A DNA stretch of 64,000 bases from a bacterium (GCA_017961325.1 JAGCXM010000006.1:1-64000), one strand, 5' to 3'; shown: positions 23,798-33,722, counted from the first letter of the stretch. The notes: generated by a model not told the origin, from the sequence alone. Made by a program: numbers and translations.

Positions 23798-25543
23798 TTG
23801 AACAACCGACAGTTGACAGGAATGCTGATAAAGAGAGGAATTATCTCTCTTCCTGAGCTTAAATCGCTTGAAGAACTTTCGATCGAATCCGGCGAAAGTA
23901 TAAAGGATATACTCTTCAAGGAGAACAGACTCAACGAAAACCAGCTCGTTGACATTCTCAGCGAACAGTACAATGTCCCGAAAATCGATCTTTCCGAGCT
24001 TGAGATCCAGCCTGAAGTCATAGCTCTTCTGAACGAGCAGATCGTAACGCGTTACAACGTGATTCCGATTTCGAGAATCGGCAATACGCTCACAGTTGCA
24101 ATGGCCGATCCGTCGAATATGAACGCACAGGACGACATCAAGTTTTTGACCGACTACAATGTTGAAGTCGTCATCGCTTCGGCAAGCGACATCGAAGCGG
24201 CTATCACGAAATATTACGGCGAGCAGGCAAAGCAGGATGAGAAAAAATACGGCGACATCAGTTTCGATATGGAGGCGCTTCTCAGCGAGGCCGACGACGT
24301 CAAACTGAGCGAATCTAACTTCGACGAGAGCACCTCTCTCGAAGACATGATCCGCAACTCGGAAGAGGCGCCCGTCATCCGTTTCGTCAACATGGTTCTG
24401 CTCGACGCAATCAAGAAGAAAGCGTCAGATATTCACGTCGAACCTTACGAAAAAAGTTTCAGAATCCGTCTCAGAATGGACGGTGTGTTGTATGATATCG
24501 TTCATCCGCCTAGAAACACGATGGATGCGATCGTCGCAAGACTTAAAGTCATGGCGAACCTCGATATCGCAGAAAAACGTATCCCGCAGGACGGTCGTAT
24601 CAAAATCAAAATCGGTCAGGGCGAGGATATGGACTTCCGTGTTTCGGTCTGTCCTGTAATTTTCGGCGAGAAAGTCGTTCTCCGTCTTCTCGACAAGAGC
24701 AACCTTCAGCTCGATATGACCAAGCTCGGCTTTTTTCCGGACCAGCTCGAAATTTTCAAGGAGGCGATTTACAAGCCTTACGGCATGATGCTCGTTACCG
24801 GTCCTACCGGTTCCGGAAAAACGACGACGCTCTACTCCGCGCTTTCCGACCTCAACAAAGAGGACGTCAACATTTCGACGGCTGAAGACCCTGTCGAGTT
24901 CAACCTCGAAGGAATCAATCAGGTTGCAATCCGTGAGCAGGTCGGTCTCACATTCGCTTCGGCGCTCCGTTCTTTCCTTCGTCAGGACCCAGATATCATG
25001 ATGGTCGGTGAAATCCGTGACTTTGAAACTGCCGATATCGCGGTAAAAGCTGCTATCACGGGTCACATGGTTCTGAGTACACTCCACACGAACGATGCAC
25101 CTTCGACGATCACCCGTCTCATCAACATGGGTGTTGAAAGTTTCCTTGTTACATCTTCGGTAAACTGCATCATGGCACAGAGACTCGGCAGAAAGATATG
25201 CTACAACTGCAAGGAGCCGATAGATGTTCCGAAGTCTGAACTTCTGAAGCTCGGGATCAAGGAAGAGCAGATTGCCGACGGTTACCAGATTTATCAGGGC
25301 AAGGGTTGCGAAGTATGCAACGGCACAGGTTACAAAGGCCGTATCGCGTTTTACGAAGTTATGAAAATGACTGACCCGATTAAAGATGCGATTCTGAACG
25401 GCGCAAGCTCGATGGAACTTAAAGAACTTGCTATAAAACTCGGTATGAAAACAATGAGAATGAGTGCAAATTTGAGACTTCTCGAAGGAACAACCAGCAT
25501 AGCTGAAGTTTTGAGAAATACGGCACCTGACGAAAACTCATAA
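23798..25543 (+). CDS. pilB: type IV pilus assembly ATPase PilB
   Basis: 581 residues from TTG at 23798, chosen because GGAG lies 6 bases upstream; a GTG at 23786 would lie inside the ribosome site. The N-terminal MshEN/GspE domain (residues 1-~150) is followed by the ATPase core. Walker A is GPTGSGKT (335-342). The Asp/His boxes follow, and Walker B is GEIRD (404-408). A tetracysteine zinc site (CYNCKEP and CEVCNGTG) lies near 470-510. PilB powers pilus extension at the inner membrane. It is the first gene of pilB-T-C-S-R. Confidence 0.96.
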   Translation: MNNRQLTGMLIKRGIISLPELKSLEELSIESGESIKDILFKENRLNENQLVDILSEQYNVPKIDLSELEIQPEVIALLNEQIVTRYNVIPISRIGNTLTVAMADPSNMNAQDDIKFLTDYNVEVVIASASDIEAAITKYYGEQAKQDEKKYGDISFDMEALLSEADDVKLSESNFDESTSLEDMIRNSEEAPVIRFVNMVLLDAIKKKASDIHVEPYEKSFRIRLRMDGVLYDIVHPPRNTMDAIVARLKVMANLDIAEKRIPQDGRIKIKIGQGEDMDFRVSVCPVIFGEKVVLRLLDKSNLQLDMTKLGFFPDQLEIFKEAIYKPYGMMLVTGPTGSGKTTTLYSALSDLNKEDVNISTAEDPVEFNLEGINQVAIREQVGLTFASALRSFLRQDPDIMMVGEIRDFETADIAVKAAITGHMVLSTLHTNDAPSTITRLINMGVESFLVTSSVNCIMAQRLGRKICYNCKEPIDVPKSELLKLGIKEEQIADGYQIYQGKGCEVCNGTGYKGRIAFYEVMKMTDPIKDAILNGASSMELKELAIKLGMKTMRMSANLRLLEGTTSIAEVLRNTAPDENS

Positions 25544-25554
25544 GAGGTATAAAA

Positions 25555-26652
25555 ATGGAAAATCCCAATGCTTCCCTATCTTTGCAGGATCTGCTCTCTC
25601 TGATGATCGAACAGGGAGCGTCCGACCTTCACATTACGAGCGGTTCGCCGCCCCAGCTTAGAATCGACGGCAGTCTGCGTCCGGTAAATGTTCCGCCGCT
25701 GACTCCGGTTGAAACAAAAAAATTGGCTTACAGTATTTTGACTGAAAAGCAGAAAAAGATTTTTGAGGAAAAGAATGAACTCGACCTCAGCTTCGGTGTC
25801 AAAAATTTGAGCCGTTTCAGAGCGAATGTCTTCATGCAGAGAGGCGCGGTCAGTGCAGCACTCCGTGTTATTCCTTATAAAATACTCGATTTCAAGCAGC
25901 TCGGTCTTCCGCCGATAGTCGAAGAACTGGCGAAAAAACCGAAAGGTCTGATTCTTGTCACCGGGCCTACCGGAAGCGGAAAATCGACGACGCTTGCTTC
26001 GATGGTCGACTACATCAACCGCAACCGTCACGGGCACATCGTAACGATTGAAGATCCTATCGAGTTCATCCACATGCATAAAAACTGCATTGTCAACCAG
26101 CGTGAAGTCGGAGCCGATACAACTTCTTTCGCTGCAGCTCTCCGCGTTGTTTTGAGGCAGGACCCCGACGTGGTTCTCATCGGTGAGATCCGAGACCTTG
26201 AAACAATGTCGACAGCTCTCCGCGTATCTGAAACTGGTCACTTGACTTTTGCGACGCTCCACACGAACAGTGCCATCGAGACTCTTAACCGAATTATCGA
26301 CATGTTCCCTGAATCTCAGCAGAATCAGGTAAGGGCGCAGCTCAGTTTCGTTCTGCAGGGAATAGTTGCACAGATTCTCGTCCCGAAAAAATACGGCGGA
26401 GGACGTGCAGTCGTGTGTGAAGTCATGGTACCTAATCCGGCTATACGAAATCTCATCCGTGAAGAAAAGCTTCAGCAGATATATTCCAGTATGCAGTCCG
26501 GCCAGAATGATACCGGAATGCAGACTATGACGCAGGATCTCGCAAGACTGGTAAAAAAAGATATCATCAGCATGGAAGAGGCTATGAATCTCGTTCCGAA
26601 TATGGACGAATTTCAGGCTATTCTGGCAAGAACCACCCAACCAAGGAGGTAA
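25555..26652 (+). CDS. pilT: twitching motility retraction ATPase PilT
   Basis: 365 residues. Walker A is GPTGSGKST (137-145), Walker B GEIRDLETM, and the PilT-specific C-terminal motif AIRNLIREEKLQQI near 292 distinguishes it from PilB. PilT is a hexameric ATPase that depolymerises the pilus, giving twitching motility and DNA uptake. It follows pilB by 11 bases and precedes pilC by 3 bases. The length is ordinary for the family (340-370). Confidence 0.96.
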   Translation: MENPNASLSLQDLLSLMIEQGASDLHITSGSPPQLRIDGSLRPVNVPPLTPVETKKLAYSILTEKQKKIFEEKNELDLSFGVKNLSRFRANVFMQRGAVSAALRVIPYKILDFKQLGLPPIVEELAKKPKGLILVTGPTGSGKSTTLASMVDYINRNRHGHIVTIEDPIEFIHMHKNCIVNQREVGADTTSFAAALRVVLRQDPDVVLIGEIRDLETMSTALRVSETGHLTFATLHTNSAIETLNRIIDMFPESQQNQVRAQLSFVLQGIVAQILVPKKYGGGRAVVCEVMVPNPAIRNLIREEKLQQIYSSMQSGQNDTGMQTMTQDLARLVKKDIISMEEAMNLVPNMDEFQAILARTTQPRR

Positions 26653-26655
26653 AAC

Positions 26656-27849
26656 ATGCCTTTTTACAAATACGCCGGTGTCAACAAAAAAGGAGAAAAA
26701 GTCAGAGGGTCGATTGATGCCGATGACGAAAAAGGAGCAAAACAGGCCCTGTTGGCGCAGGGAATAAGAATTGATTCCCTGAAGAAAGACTGGACTAAGA
26801 TCGAGCTCGGCGGCGGCGGAATGAAACCGAAGGAGCTCGTTATTTTCACGCGTCAGTTTGCAACGATGATCAATGCCGGTCTTTCAATTATTCAAGGTCT
26901 GGAAATTCTGGCGGCTCAGTCAGAGACGCCTTATTTCAGAAGCATTCTGAGAAAAGTCAAAAATTCGGTTGAAGAAGGTAAGTCGCTCAGCGATTCGCTC
27001 AAAGACCACAAGGTTTTTTCCGATCTTTACGTCAACCTCGTTGCGGCAGGCGAAGTCGGCGGTATCTTGGATACGATTCTTGACAGACTTGCAATATTCC
27101 TTGAAAAGAATGCGGCAACGACTGCAAAAATCAAGAGCGCGATGAAATACCCGACAGTAGTTTTGACGGCAACGGTTTTGATTACCATCGTTCTTCTTTA
27201 CTATGTTGTTCCGACCTTTGCGACAATGTTCATGAGCAACGGTCAGCAGCTTCCCGGCCTTACACAGGTCATCGTTGACATGAGCCAGTGGGTTCAGGAT
27301 AACATTCTGTTCATCATAATCGGACTTGCCGGTCTTGTTTTCGCTATGAAAATGGCTATGAAAAACCCGAAATTCCGTTTCGGTGTTCACAGATATGCCC
27401 TTAACGCTCCGATAGTCGGCGACCTTATACGCAAATCGGCTGTTGCGAGGTTCACGAGAACTTTGGGAACGCTCGTCAGTTCGGGTGTTCCGCTTGTCGA
27501 CGGTCTTGAAGTCGTTTCGAGAACTTCAGGTAACCTGATGATCGAAAAAGCGATTATCTTTGTCAGACAAAAGGTTATCGAAGGTAGCGACATGACGACT
27601 CCGCTTACCGAAGCGGGTGTTTTCCCGTCGATGGTCGTTCAGATGATCGGTGTCGGTGAAGCAACCGGTGCAATGGATACGATGCTTAACAAAATTGCTG
27701 ATTTTTACGAAGAAGAAGTCGATGTCGCAGTCGACGGTCTGACCTCGATGATCGAGCCTATCCTCATGGTCGTAATCGGCGGCATCGTCGGAACGATGAT
27801 GGTTGCAATGTATCTGCCGATGTTCAGCATGGGTAAAGCTGTCGGATGA
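26656..27849 (+). CDS. pilC: type IV pilus inner-membrane platform protein PilC
   Basis: 397 residues with the two-fold GspF/PilC architecture: a start FYKYAGVNKKGEKVRGSI, two cytoplasmic four-helix T2SSF domains (e.g. FTRQFATMINAGLSIIQGL and FTRTLGTLVSSGVPLVDGL), each followed by membrane segments (~170-190, ~218-235, ~372-392). PilC couples the PilB/PilT motors to the assembling pilin. A strong AAGGAGG ribosome site overlaps the end of pilT. Its stop overlaps the pilS start by 4 bases. Confidence 0.96.
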   Translation: MPFYKYAGVNKKGEKVRGSIDADDEKGAKQALLAQGIRIDSLKKDWTKIELGGGGMKPKELVIFTRQFATMINAGLSIIQGLEILAAQSETPYFRSILRKVKNSVEEGKSLSDSLKDHKVFSDLYVNLVAAGEVGGILDTILDRLAIFLEKNAATTAKIKSAMKYPTVVLTATVLITIVLLYYVVPTFATMFMSNGQQLPGLTQVIVDMSQWVQDNILFIIIGLAGLVFAMKMAMKNPKFRFGVHRYALNAPIVGDLIRKSAVARFTRTLGTLVSSGVPLVDGLEVVSRTSGNLMIEKAIIFVRQKVIEGSDMTTPLTEAGVFPSMVVQMIGVGEATGAMDTMLNKIADFYEEEVDVAVDGLTSMIEPILMVVIGGIVGTMMVAMYLPMFSMGKAVG

Positions 27850-29417
27850 GTCCAATCTCGACGGATGAATTCCGTAACCACCTGAATTACTATCTCGTAA
27901 TCCGTTTTTTCTTCATTTTTACGGTTATATTTTCGTTTTTTCTGTTTCCGTTTATCCGCGAAAATACTGATATTTTTTCGTTTTCGAACAAGTTCTTCCT
28001 TGTAACTACGTTTATTATGCTTGTTCTCAATATTGCTTCTTTGATAACGAGTCACTTCATAAACGACAGATATCTCACTTTTTTTGCCTATCTTCAGTTT
28101 TTTGTAGAGATTCTGTTCTGGGTTTTGATTTCTTACATAAGCGGCGGCATAACGTCTCCTTATCTTTATGTAATCATCATAAACATTATTTATGCCGGAA
28201 TTCTGATGCATGAAAAAGGCGTGGTGATTACAACGCTTTACTCGTTTTCTCTGATGCTTTTTCAAGGTGTTTGCGTTAAATTCGGTTTTCTTCCGCTCAT
28301 CACTTCCGAACTTGTGAAAATTTACACAGCTTCGTGGGAATCCTACTTTTCAAGACTTTTTACCTATCTTCTTTTCTTCTCGTTTACTGGTTTTGTTGCG
28401 AGCAGAATAACCCGCAGTTTTCAGCAGACAAACATGTCTCTTGTAGAATCAACACGGATAGGTAAGGAGATGCAGAAGCACTTCTTTGCGATTTTTTCGC
28501 AGATAAACATCGGAATCGTTATTTTTGACGAAACAAGAAAATTCTATGTTAACCGCTATGCAGCCCAGTTTGAAAGCATTCTCGACAAATTTTTGGCGGA
28601 AGCTGCGAAAGACGCCGCTTCAAACGGAGCATGGTCAGAGAAAAAATTTAATGAAAACTGGCTTTCATACACTGTAATGCCGTATATTGACAATCAGAAA
28701 GTCGTGATATTTTCAGATCTTACGGCTACAAGGAAGCAGGAGGAGAGCTTCGAGCTTCAGGAAAAACTGGCTTCAATCGGCAAACTTACGGCGACGATAG
28801 CCCACGAAATAAAAAATCCGCTTACGAGTCTTATCGGGGCGAGCGAGCTTATGTTTTCAGAAATAAAGGAGATTCAGCCGGAATCTGAAATGGAGGAACT
28901 TATCGACATCGTCCGCCGAGAGGGGACCCGCGTAAAAACGCTGCTCGACTCGCTTTTCAGATACACCGAGGATACTTCCTACACGATTATGGAGTGCAAT
29001 CCGAGTTTGATTTTGACTGATGTGGTGACACTTTTCAAAGTCGGACATCCGAAAGTAAGAATCTCGTGTAATGTCGAGACATTTCACGTTTTGGGCGATG
29101 CGGAAAAACTGAAACAGGTTTTCTGGAATATTATGACGAACAGTGCGGAAGAGATGAATGAAGAAGGTGAAATCAATATATTTTCGGAACATACAGGCGA
29201 TTCGTTCAAGATATATTTCGATGACACCGGTCCAGGATTCATTGAAAAAAATCTTGACAAAATTTTTGACCCGTTTTTTTCGACAAAAAAGCGCGGGACA
29301 GGTCTCGGACTCGCTCTTGTTTATAGGATAATTACAAAGCACGGTGGTAAAATCAAAGCTATGAACACAGAAAAAGGTGCGAGAATCATTATTGATTTCG
29401 GAAATAAGGCTGAATAA
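27846..29417 (+). CDS. pilS: PilS-like sensor histidine kinase
   Basis: 523 residues. About six membrane segments lie in the first 200 residues, as in PilS. A PAS-like part (~210-290) follows. The H-box is AHEIKNPLTSL (phosphorylated His about residue 320). The ATPase domain carries an N-box and Gly motifs DDTGPGF and GTGLGLALV near the C-terminus. PilS senses membrane signals (pilin levels in Pseudomonas) and phosphorylates PilR. It overlaps pilC by 4 bases and pilR by 1 base, so the pair is translated together with the motor genes. The exact signal here is unknown. Confidence 0.9.
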   Translation: MSPISTDEFRNHLNYYLVIRFFFIFTVIFSFFLFPFIRENTDIFSFSNKFFLVTTFIMLVLNIASLITSHFINDRYLTFFAYLQFFVEILFWVLISYISGGITSPYLYVIIINIIYAGILMHEKGVVITTLYSFSLMLFQGVCVKFGFLPLITSELVKIYTASWESYFSRLFTYLLFFSFTGFVASRITRSFQQTNMSLVESTRIGKEMQKHFFAIFSQINIGIVIFDETRKFYVNRYAAQFESILDKFLAEAAKDAASNGAWSEKKFNENWLSYTVMPYIDNQKVVIFSDLTATRKQEESFELQEKLASIGKLTATIAHEIKNPLTSLIGASELMFSEIKEIQPESEMEELIDIVRREGTRVKTLLDSLFRYTEDTSYTIMECNPSLILTDVVTLFKVGHPKVRISCNVETFHVLGDAEKLKQVFWNIMTNSAEEMNEEGEINIFSEHTGDSFKIYFDDTGPGFIEKNLDKIFDPFFSTKKRGTGLGLALVYRIITKHGGKIKAMNTEKGARIIIDFGNKAE

Positions 29418-30850
29418 TGGACACTGAGGAAAAAGTAAAAATTCTTGTTATCGATGACGAAATCAGTATGCGTCAGTTTCTGCAAATTCTGCTTAAAAAA
29501 GACGGATACGACGTTACGACTGCTAAAAACGGCGAAATTGCTCTGAATAAACTTAAAACAGAAAAATTTCCTGTAATTCTGATGGATTATAATATGCCTG
29601 ACGCGATAGACGGTATAGATTTGTTGAATGAAATGCTTCACGTAAGTCCGAAATCGCAGGTAGTCGTAATCACCGCCTACGCTTCAACCGAACAGGCTAT
29701 AAAAGCAATAGAGCTCGGTGCGGTCGACTATGTCAGCAAACCGTTCAATGTGGCTGAAATCCGCGACATCGTAAAAAGATGTGTCACAACGGCTGAGCAA
29801 CTGCAGACCAAAACCGAAGCGACAAAGTCTGTTTTACCGAAAACCGCCGCAAACGATTCTAAGAAGAGTGCCGAATCACTTGATTTTGTTGTCAAAAGCC
29901 CGCAGATGCAGAAAATTTTTGAGCTTGCTAAGCGGATAGCGCCGACTGACAGCACTGTTCTGATAACAGGCGACAGCGGTACAGGAAAAGAGGTTTTGGC
30001 TAATTTCATACATAAAAACAGCGGTAGGAATGATCTTCCGTGGTATCCGATAAACTGCGGTGCAATCCCTGAAAATCTTTTGGAAAGTGAACTGTTCGGA
30101 CACGAAAAGGGCTCGTTCACGGGAGCGTATCAGACCAAAAAGGGGTATTTTGAAGTTGCCGGAAACGGAACTCTTTTTCTCGATGAAATCGGCGAACTCG
30201 GTGAAACTATGCAGGTGAAGCTGCTTCGTGTTCTTCAGGAACGCGTATTCACGAGGGTCGGCGGCACTGACAAGATTCCGACCGGAGTCCGTTTGATCGC
30301 TGCGACAAACAAAAATCTGCAGGAGCAGATAAAAAAAGGTAAGTTCAGAGAAGACCTTTACTTTCGTCTCAACGTGATCGAACTTTACATTCCGCCGCTT
30401 GCAGAAAGGCGCGAAGACATCATGCCGCTCGCTGAAATGTTTCTTAAACAGTTTTCCGAAAAGGCCGGGACGGAATTTAAATTTTCAGATGAAATCCTTG
30501 ATTTTTTCAAGACTTACACATTTCCCGGCAATGTCAGGGAGCTCAAAAACATTGTCGAGCGAGGAACTATCTTCGCCCATGACGGTCTTGTCTCTCTGAC
30601 TAATTTTGAAAGAACATCGTCTGAGCCGAAAATTCAGAATCATAACGAAACGGCAAATCATTTCGAGGTCGATCTCTCACACAATGTGGATCTTGACGAA
30701 ATTTTGGCCGGTATTGAAAAACGCTATATAATTCAGGCGCTTAAAAAGACGAATTATAACCGTCATGACACCTGCGTCCTTCTCAATCTTACCGAAAGAA
30801 TGCTTAGATACCGGATGAGCAAACTCGGGATCAAAGACGATAAAGAGTAG
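29417..30850 (+). CDS. pilR: PilR-like sigma-54 response regulator
   Basis: 477 residues. The receiver domain has an acidic pocket (VIDDEISM) and phosphorylatable Asp in LMDYNMP (~55-60). The AAA+ domain (~160-390) has Walker A GDSGTGKE and ELFGHEKGSFTGAYQ, the sigma-54 contact loop in its GSFTGA form (usually GAFTGA). It also has a LDEIGEL Walker B and an arginine finger region. A Fis-type HTH closes the protein (TNYNRHDTCVLLNLTERMLRYR). It should activate sigma-54 promoters, classically pilA, but no pilA and no clear -24/-12 promoter is in the window. Confidence 0.92.
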   Translation: MDTEEKVKILVIDDEISMRQFLQILLKKDGYDVTTAKNGEIALNKLKTEKFPVILMDYNMPDAIDGIDLLNEMLHVSPKSQVVVITAYASTEQAIKAIELGAVDYVSKPFNVAEIRDIVKRCVTTAEQLQTKTEATKSVLPKTAANDSKKSAESLDFVVKSPQMQKIFELAKRIAPTDSTVLITGDSGTGKEVLANFIHKNSGRNDLPWYPINCGAIPENLLESELFGHEKGSFTGAYQTKKGYFEVAGNGTLFLDEIGELGETMQVKLLRVLQERVFTRVGGTDKIPTGVRLIAATNKNLQEQIKKGKFREDLYFRLNVIELYIPPLAERREDIMPLAEMFLKQFSEKAGTEFKFSDEILDFFKTYTFPGNVRELKNIVERGTIFAHDGLVSLTNFERTSSEPKIQNHNETANHFEVDLSHNVDLDEILAGIEKRYIIQALKKTNYNRHDTCVLLNLTERMLRYRMSKLGIKDDKE

Positions 30851-31022
30851 TTTCAGATAGTTTCCTGGAGTTTTTTTATCAACACTTTTTTGATTTTTCG
30901 TGTTTTTGCTGGTCTGCCGGAATTTCTGAAAAAATTTCATAATTTTTTTAAAAATCGCTCTAAAAAGTGGAAAAAAATTTTTTTTGTTGTAGAGTGCCCT
31001 GCGTTTTTGTTTGAGGAATGAC

Positions 31023-32306
31023 GTGGAATACTTTTATATAAAAGGCGGGGATGCCGCAAACGGCGAGATTATAACTTCCGGGAATAAAAACGAAGCCCTC
31101 CCTGTTATTGCAGCTTCACTGCTTTCCTCTGAAACTGTCATTCTCGACAACGTGCCTGATATTCTTGATGTAAGAAACATGCTTGAAATCGCTGAAGATT
31201 TGGGCGCTTCGGTTACAAGGATTTCAAAAAACAAAATCGAAATCAATGCCGCGAATCTGAGAAATAAGCCGCTTGACCGCGAGCTTTGCGGAAAGGTGAG
31301 GACTTCGGTGCTTTTTGCCGGTCCGCTTCTTGCGAGAAACGGCGAGGTGATTCTGCCTCCTCCGGGCGGAGACGTCATCGGCAGAAGAAGGCTTGACACT
31401 CATTTCATCGGTTTCAAACAGCTCGGAGCGGAATATTCTGTCGAAGGCGAAGGTTACGAAATCCACGCTGAAAAACTTGTCGGATCCGATATTTTTCTTG
31501 ACGAAGCGAGTGTCACGGGAACCGAAAATGTCGTGATGGCGGCGGTTCTGGCCGAAGGAACCACGCTGATAAGAAATGCCGCGACGGAACCGCATGTTCA
31601 GGGACTTTGTACTTTCCTGAAAAAAATGGGGGCTAAGATCAGCGGAATCGGAACCAGTCTTCTTTCAATCGAAGGTGTTTCGTCGCTTTCGGGATGCACG
31701 CACACGATCGGTTTCGACTATATCGAAGCCGGAAGCTATATCGCTCTTGCGGCAATGACGGGCGGCGAGCTTACTGTTAAAGATTCCGCTCGTGACGACA
31801 CTTTGAGAATGGTTCTTCACACTTTCGGAAAACTCGGAATCAAGACCGAAAAGCGTGGAAACGATATTTTTGTTCCGTCTCAGAAAATGGTTGTCGCAAA
31901 AGAGATGAACAACGCAATAGCCAAGATTGACGACGGAATATGGCCTTCTTTCCCGTCTGATCTGATGTCAATCGCGATTGTCGCGGCGACGCAGGCGGAG
32001 GGAACGATGCTTTTCTTTGAAAAAATGTTTGAAAGCCGCCTCTTTTTTGTCGACAGGCTTGTCGGAATGGGAGCGCAGATAATTTTGTGCGATCCTCACC
32101 GCGTAGTCGTTTCAGGCGCCTCACAGCTTCACGGTGCGAACCTCGATTCGCCCGACATACGCGCCGGAATGGCAATGCTAATGGCTGCAATCGCGGCAAA
32201 AGGGCCCAGCAGGATCTTTAACGTCCGTCAAATTGACCGCGGATATGAAGCAATAGAGGATAAATTATTAAAAATAGGAATATCAATTGAACGTAAAGAT
32301 GGCTAA
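31023..32306 (+). CDS. murA: UDP-N-acetylglucosamine 1-carboxyvinyltransferase MurA (Cys-to-Asp active site)
   Basis: 427 residues from GTG at 31023, favoured by GAGGA 5 bases upstream; a TTG at 31011 is the alternative. MurA motifs are GNKNEALP near the start, VRTSVLFAGPLLAR and PGGDVIGRRRLDTH. The catalytic Cys of the usual PGGCAIG motif is Asp here (codon 31371-31373). Cys-to-Asp MurAs from mycobacteria and chlamydiae are active but not alkylated by fosfomycin, so natural resistance is expected. The enzyme catalyses the first committed step of peptidoglycan synthesis. It lies between the pilR and pilM blocks and has a possible promoter at 30968-30995 (TGGAAA-16-TAGAGT). Confidence 0.93.
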   Translation: MEYFYIKGGDAANGEIITSGNKNEALPVIAASLLSSETVILDNVPDILDVRNMLEIAEDLGASVTRISKNKIEINAANLRNKPLDRELCGKVRTSVLFAGPLLARNGEVILPPPGGDVIGRRRLDTHFIGFKQLGAEYSVEGEGYEIHAEKLVGSDIFLDEASVTGTENVVMAAVLAEGTTLIRNAATEPHVQGLCTFLKKMGAKISGIGTSLLSIEGVSSLSGCTHTIGFDYIEAGSYIALAAMTGGELTVKDSARDDTLRMVLHTFGKLGIKTEKRGNDIFVPSQKMVVAKEMNNAIAKIDDGIWPSFPSDLMSIAIVAATQAEGTMLFFEKMFESRLFFVDRLVGMGAQIILCDPHRVVVSGASQLHGANLDSPDIRAGMAMLMAAIAAKGPSRIFNVRQIDRGYEAIEDKLLKIGISIERKDG

Positions 32307-32373
32307 AATTGCTGAAAGTTTTGCGAAATTTTATATAATTATATGAATATGATGTATTTTTTTACAAAAATTC

Positions 32374-32401
32374 TTGACTTCCGATTTTTTTCTGCTAATG
32401 T
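32374..32401 (+). promoter_or_regulatory. possible promoter of the HTH-pilMNOPQ operon
   Basis: TTGACT (32374-32379), 16-base spacer, TAATGT (32396-32401). The -35 is excellent but the -10 is poor; a GCTAAT at 32394-32399 is the alternative. It ends 45 bases before the first ATG. Confidence 0.4.
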
Positions 32402-32445
32402 CGCACAGATTTTTGTTGTTTGTTCTATTTGCGAAGGAGTATGCG

Positions 32446-32652
32446 ATGGCGGAAAACAATCTTAAAAAAATGAGGGAAAGGCTGCTTATGAGCAAGTCGG
32501 AACTTGCTAGAAAAGCCGGCGTTTCGGTTCTTACGATCGACAGGATCGAAAAGAACGGTAAATGCCGCATGGAGACGAAGAGAAAGATTCTTCTTGCTCT
32601 GGGGCTTTCTCTTGATGAAAAACACAAAGTTTTTTCAGATGATGAAGAATAG
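32446..32652 (+). CDS. small XRE-type helix-turn-helix protein
   Basis: 68 residues from the ATG at 32446, with AAGGAG 6 bases upstream; upstream in-frame codons lack a ribosome site. It is a single HTH: MSKSELARKAGVSVLTIDRIEKNGKCRM reads as the helix-turn-helix core, followed by TKRKILLALGLSL. A single-domain regulator directly before pilM (14 bases) suggests control of, or co-expression with, the pilus alignment operon. Autoregulation through the promoter 45 bases upstream is plausible. No target site can be seen. Confidence 0.85.
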   Translation: MAENNLKKMRERLLMSKSELARKAGVSVLTIDRIEKNGKCRMETKRKILLALGLSLDEKHKVFSDDEE

Positions 32653-32666
32653 CCAGGGAGGCGGAG

Positions 32667-33722
32667 ATGTTTTATAACAAGCAACTGATGGGACTTGACC
32701 TCGGGTCTTATCTGATCAAAGCTGCGCAGCTCCAGAAAAAAGGGAAGGGGAAGTATCAGCTTAAAAAGTTCGGATTTATTCCGATTCCCGTAAACACGAT
32801 GGTAGACGGAAGCATTATGAACACTTATGAGATGAATGATGCCGTCAAGACGCTTCTCGCGAAAGAAAAATTTCGCGACAAATACTGCTCGATTGCAGTC
32901 GCGGGTCACGGAATCATCAACAGAGTCATTAATGTTCCCAAAGTTTCGCAGCAGGAATTTTACGATGCGCTCAAAGTTGAGGCCGAGACGCATATCCCGC
33001 ACGACATTAAGGAAATTTATTTCGACGGTATCAAAACCGACATCGTCGAGGACGGACGCGACAGAGTCATTCTTATCGCGGCGAGAAAGGATCTTATCGG
33101 TGACTTCATTCAGGTAGTAAGCGACGCCGGCGTTAAACCTATGTCGGTCGAGATCGATGCTACCGCGCTCGCCAACATTTTTGAACTTAACTATCCTGAA
33201 GAAAAGGACAAAACAGTCGCTGTTCTCAATATCGGCGCGTCAAAGACGAATATCGTCGTTATGTCGAACGGAAACGTCAGATTCTTCAGGGATGTTCTGA
33301 CGGGCGGAAACTTTATCACTGAAGAGATCACGAGAAGGCTCAAAGTCAGCTTCCAGCAGGCTGAAAGCCTTAAATCGGGAGCTCATGCGACTGGCGATTC
33401 GATTCTGCCGAATCAGGTCGAGGAAATTATCGCGGATGTCGCAAAGAACATGGTTTCCGACATTATGAGAGTTTTTGATTACTATACAAACACGAATCCA
33501 GAAGACAGCGTTGCAAAGGTTTTTGTAACGGGCGGAACGACGAAAAGTTTCACCTTTATGCAGACTCTGCAGTCCACTCTGACGATCCCGGTAGAAAGAA
33601 TGAATCCGTTCAAAGAGATAATCGTTCCCGGACAGGTTCTTTCAAGGGAAGAGGTTGAGGATTACAGCCATGTCGCTGCATTAAGTCTCGGATTGGCATT
33701 ACGGAGGATGGACGAACAATGA
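32667..33722 (+). CDS. pilM: type IV pilus assembly protein PilM
   Basis: 351 residues with an actin-like ATPase fold: MGLDLGSYLIKAAQL (phosphate 1 motif), a VAVLNIGASKTNIVVMS motif (phosphate 2) and KVFVTGGTTKSF (adenosine motif). PilM is the cytoplasmic partner that binds the N-terminal tail of PilN and links the alignment subcomplex to the motor. GGGAGGCGGAG precedes the ATG. It overlaps pilN by 4 bases. Length and motif order are normal. Confidence 0.95.
   Translation: MFYNKQLMGLDLGSYLIKAAQLQKKGKGKYQLKKFGFIPIPVNTMVDGSIMNTYEMNDAVKTLLAKEKFRDKYCSIAVAGHGIINRVINVPKVSQQEFYDALKVEAETHIPHDIKEIYFDGIKTDIVEDGRDRVILIAARKDLIGDFIQVVSDAGVKPMSVEIDATALANIFELNYPEEKDKTVAVLNIGASKTNIVVMSNGNVRFFRDVLTGGNFITEEITRRLKVSFQQAESLKSGAHATGDSILPNQVEEIIADVAKNMVSDIMRVFDYYTNTNPEDSVAKVFVTGGTTKSFTFMQTLQSTLTIPVERMNPFKEIIVPGQVLSREEVEDYSHVAALSLGLALRRMDEQ

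Noticed and set aside
25576-26640. Long open frame on the minus strand opposite pilT
   Set aside because: It lies wholly within the pilT gene, has no ribosome site, and its product is a His/Arg-rich low-plausibility sequence. It is a shadow of the real codons.
30851-31010. Sigma-54 promoter downstream of pilR
   Set aside because: A TGG followed by A/T-rich sequence is present at 30968, but the -24 GG and -12 GC pair with correct spacing is not.
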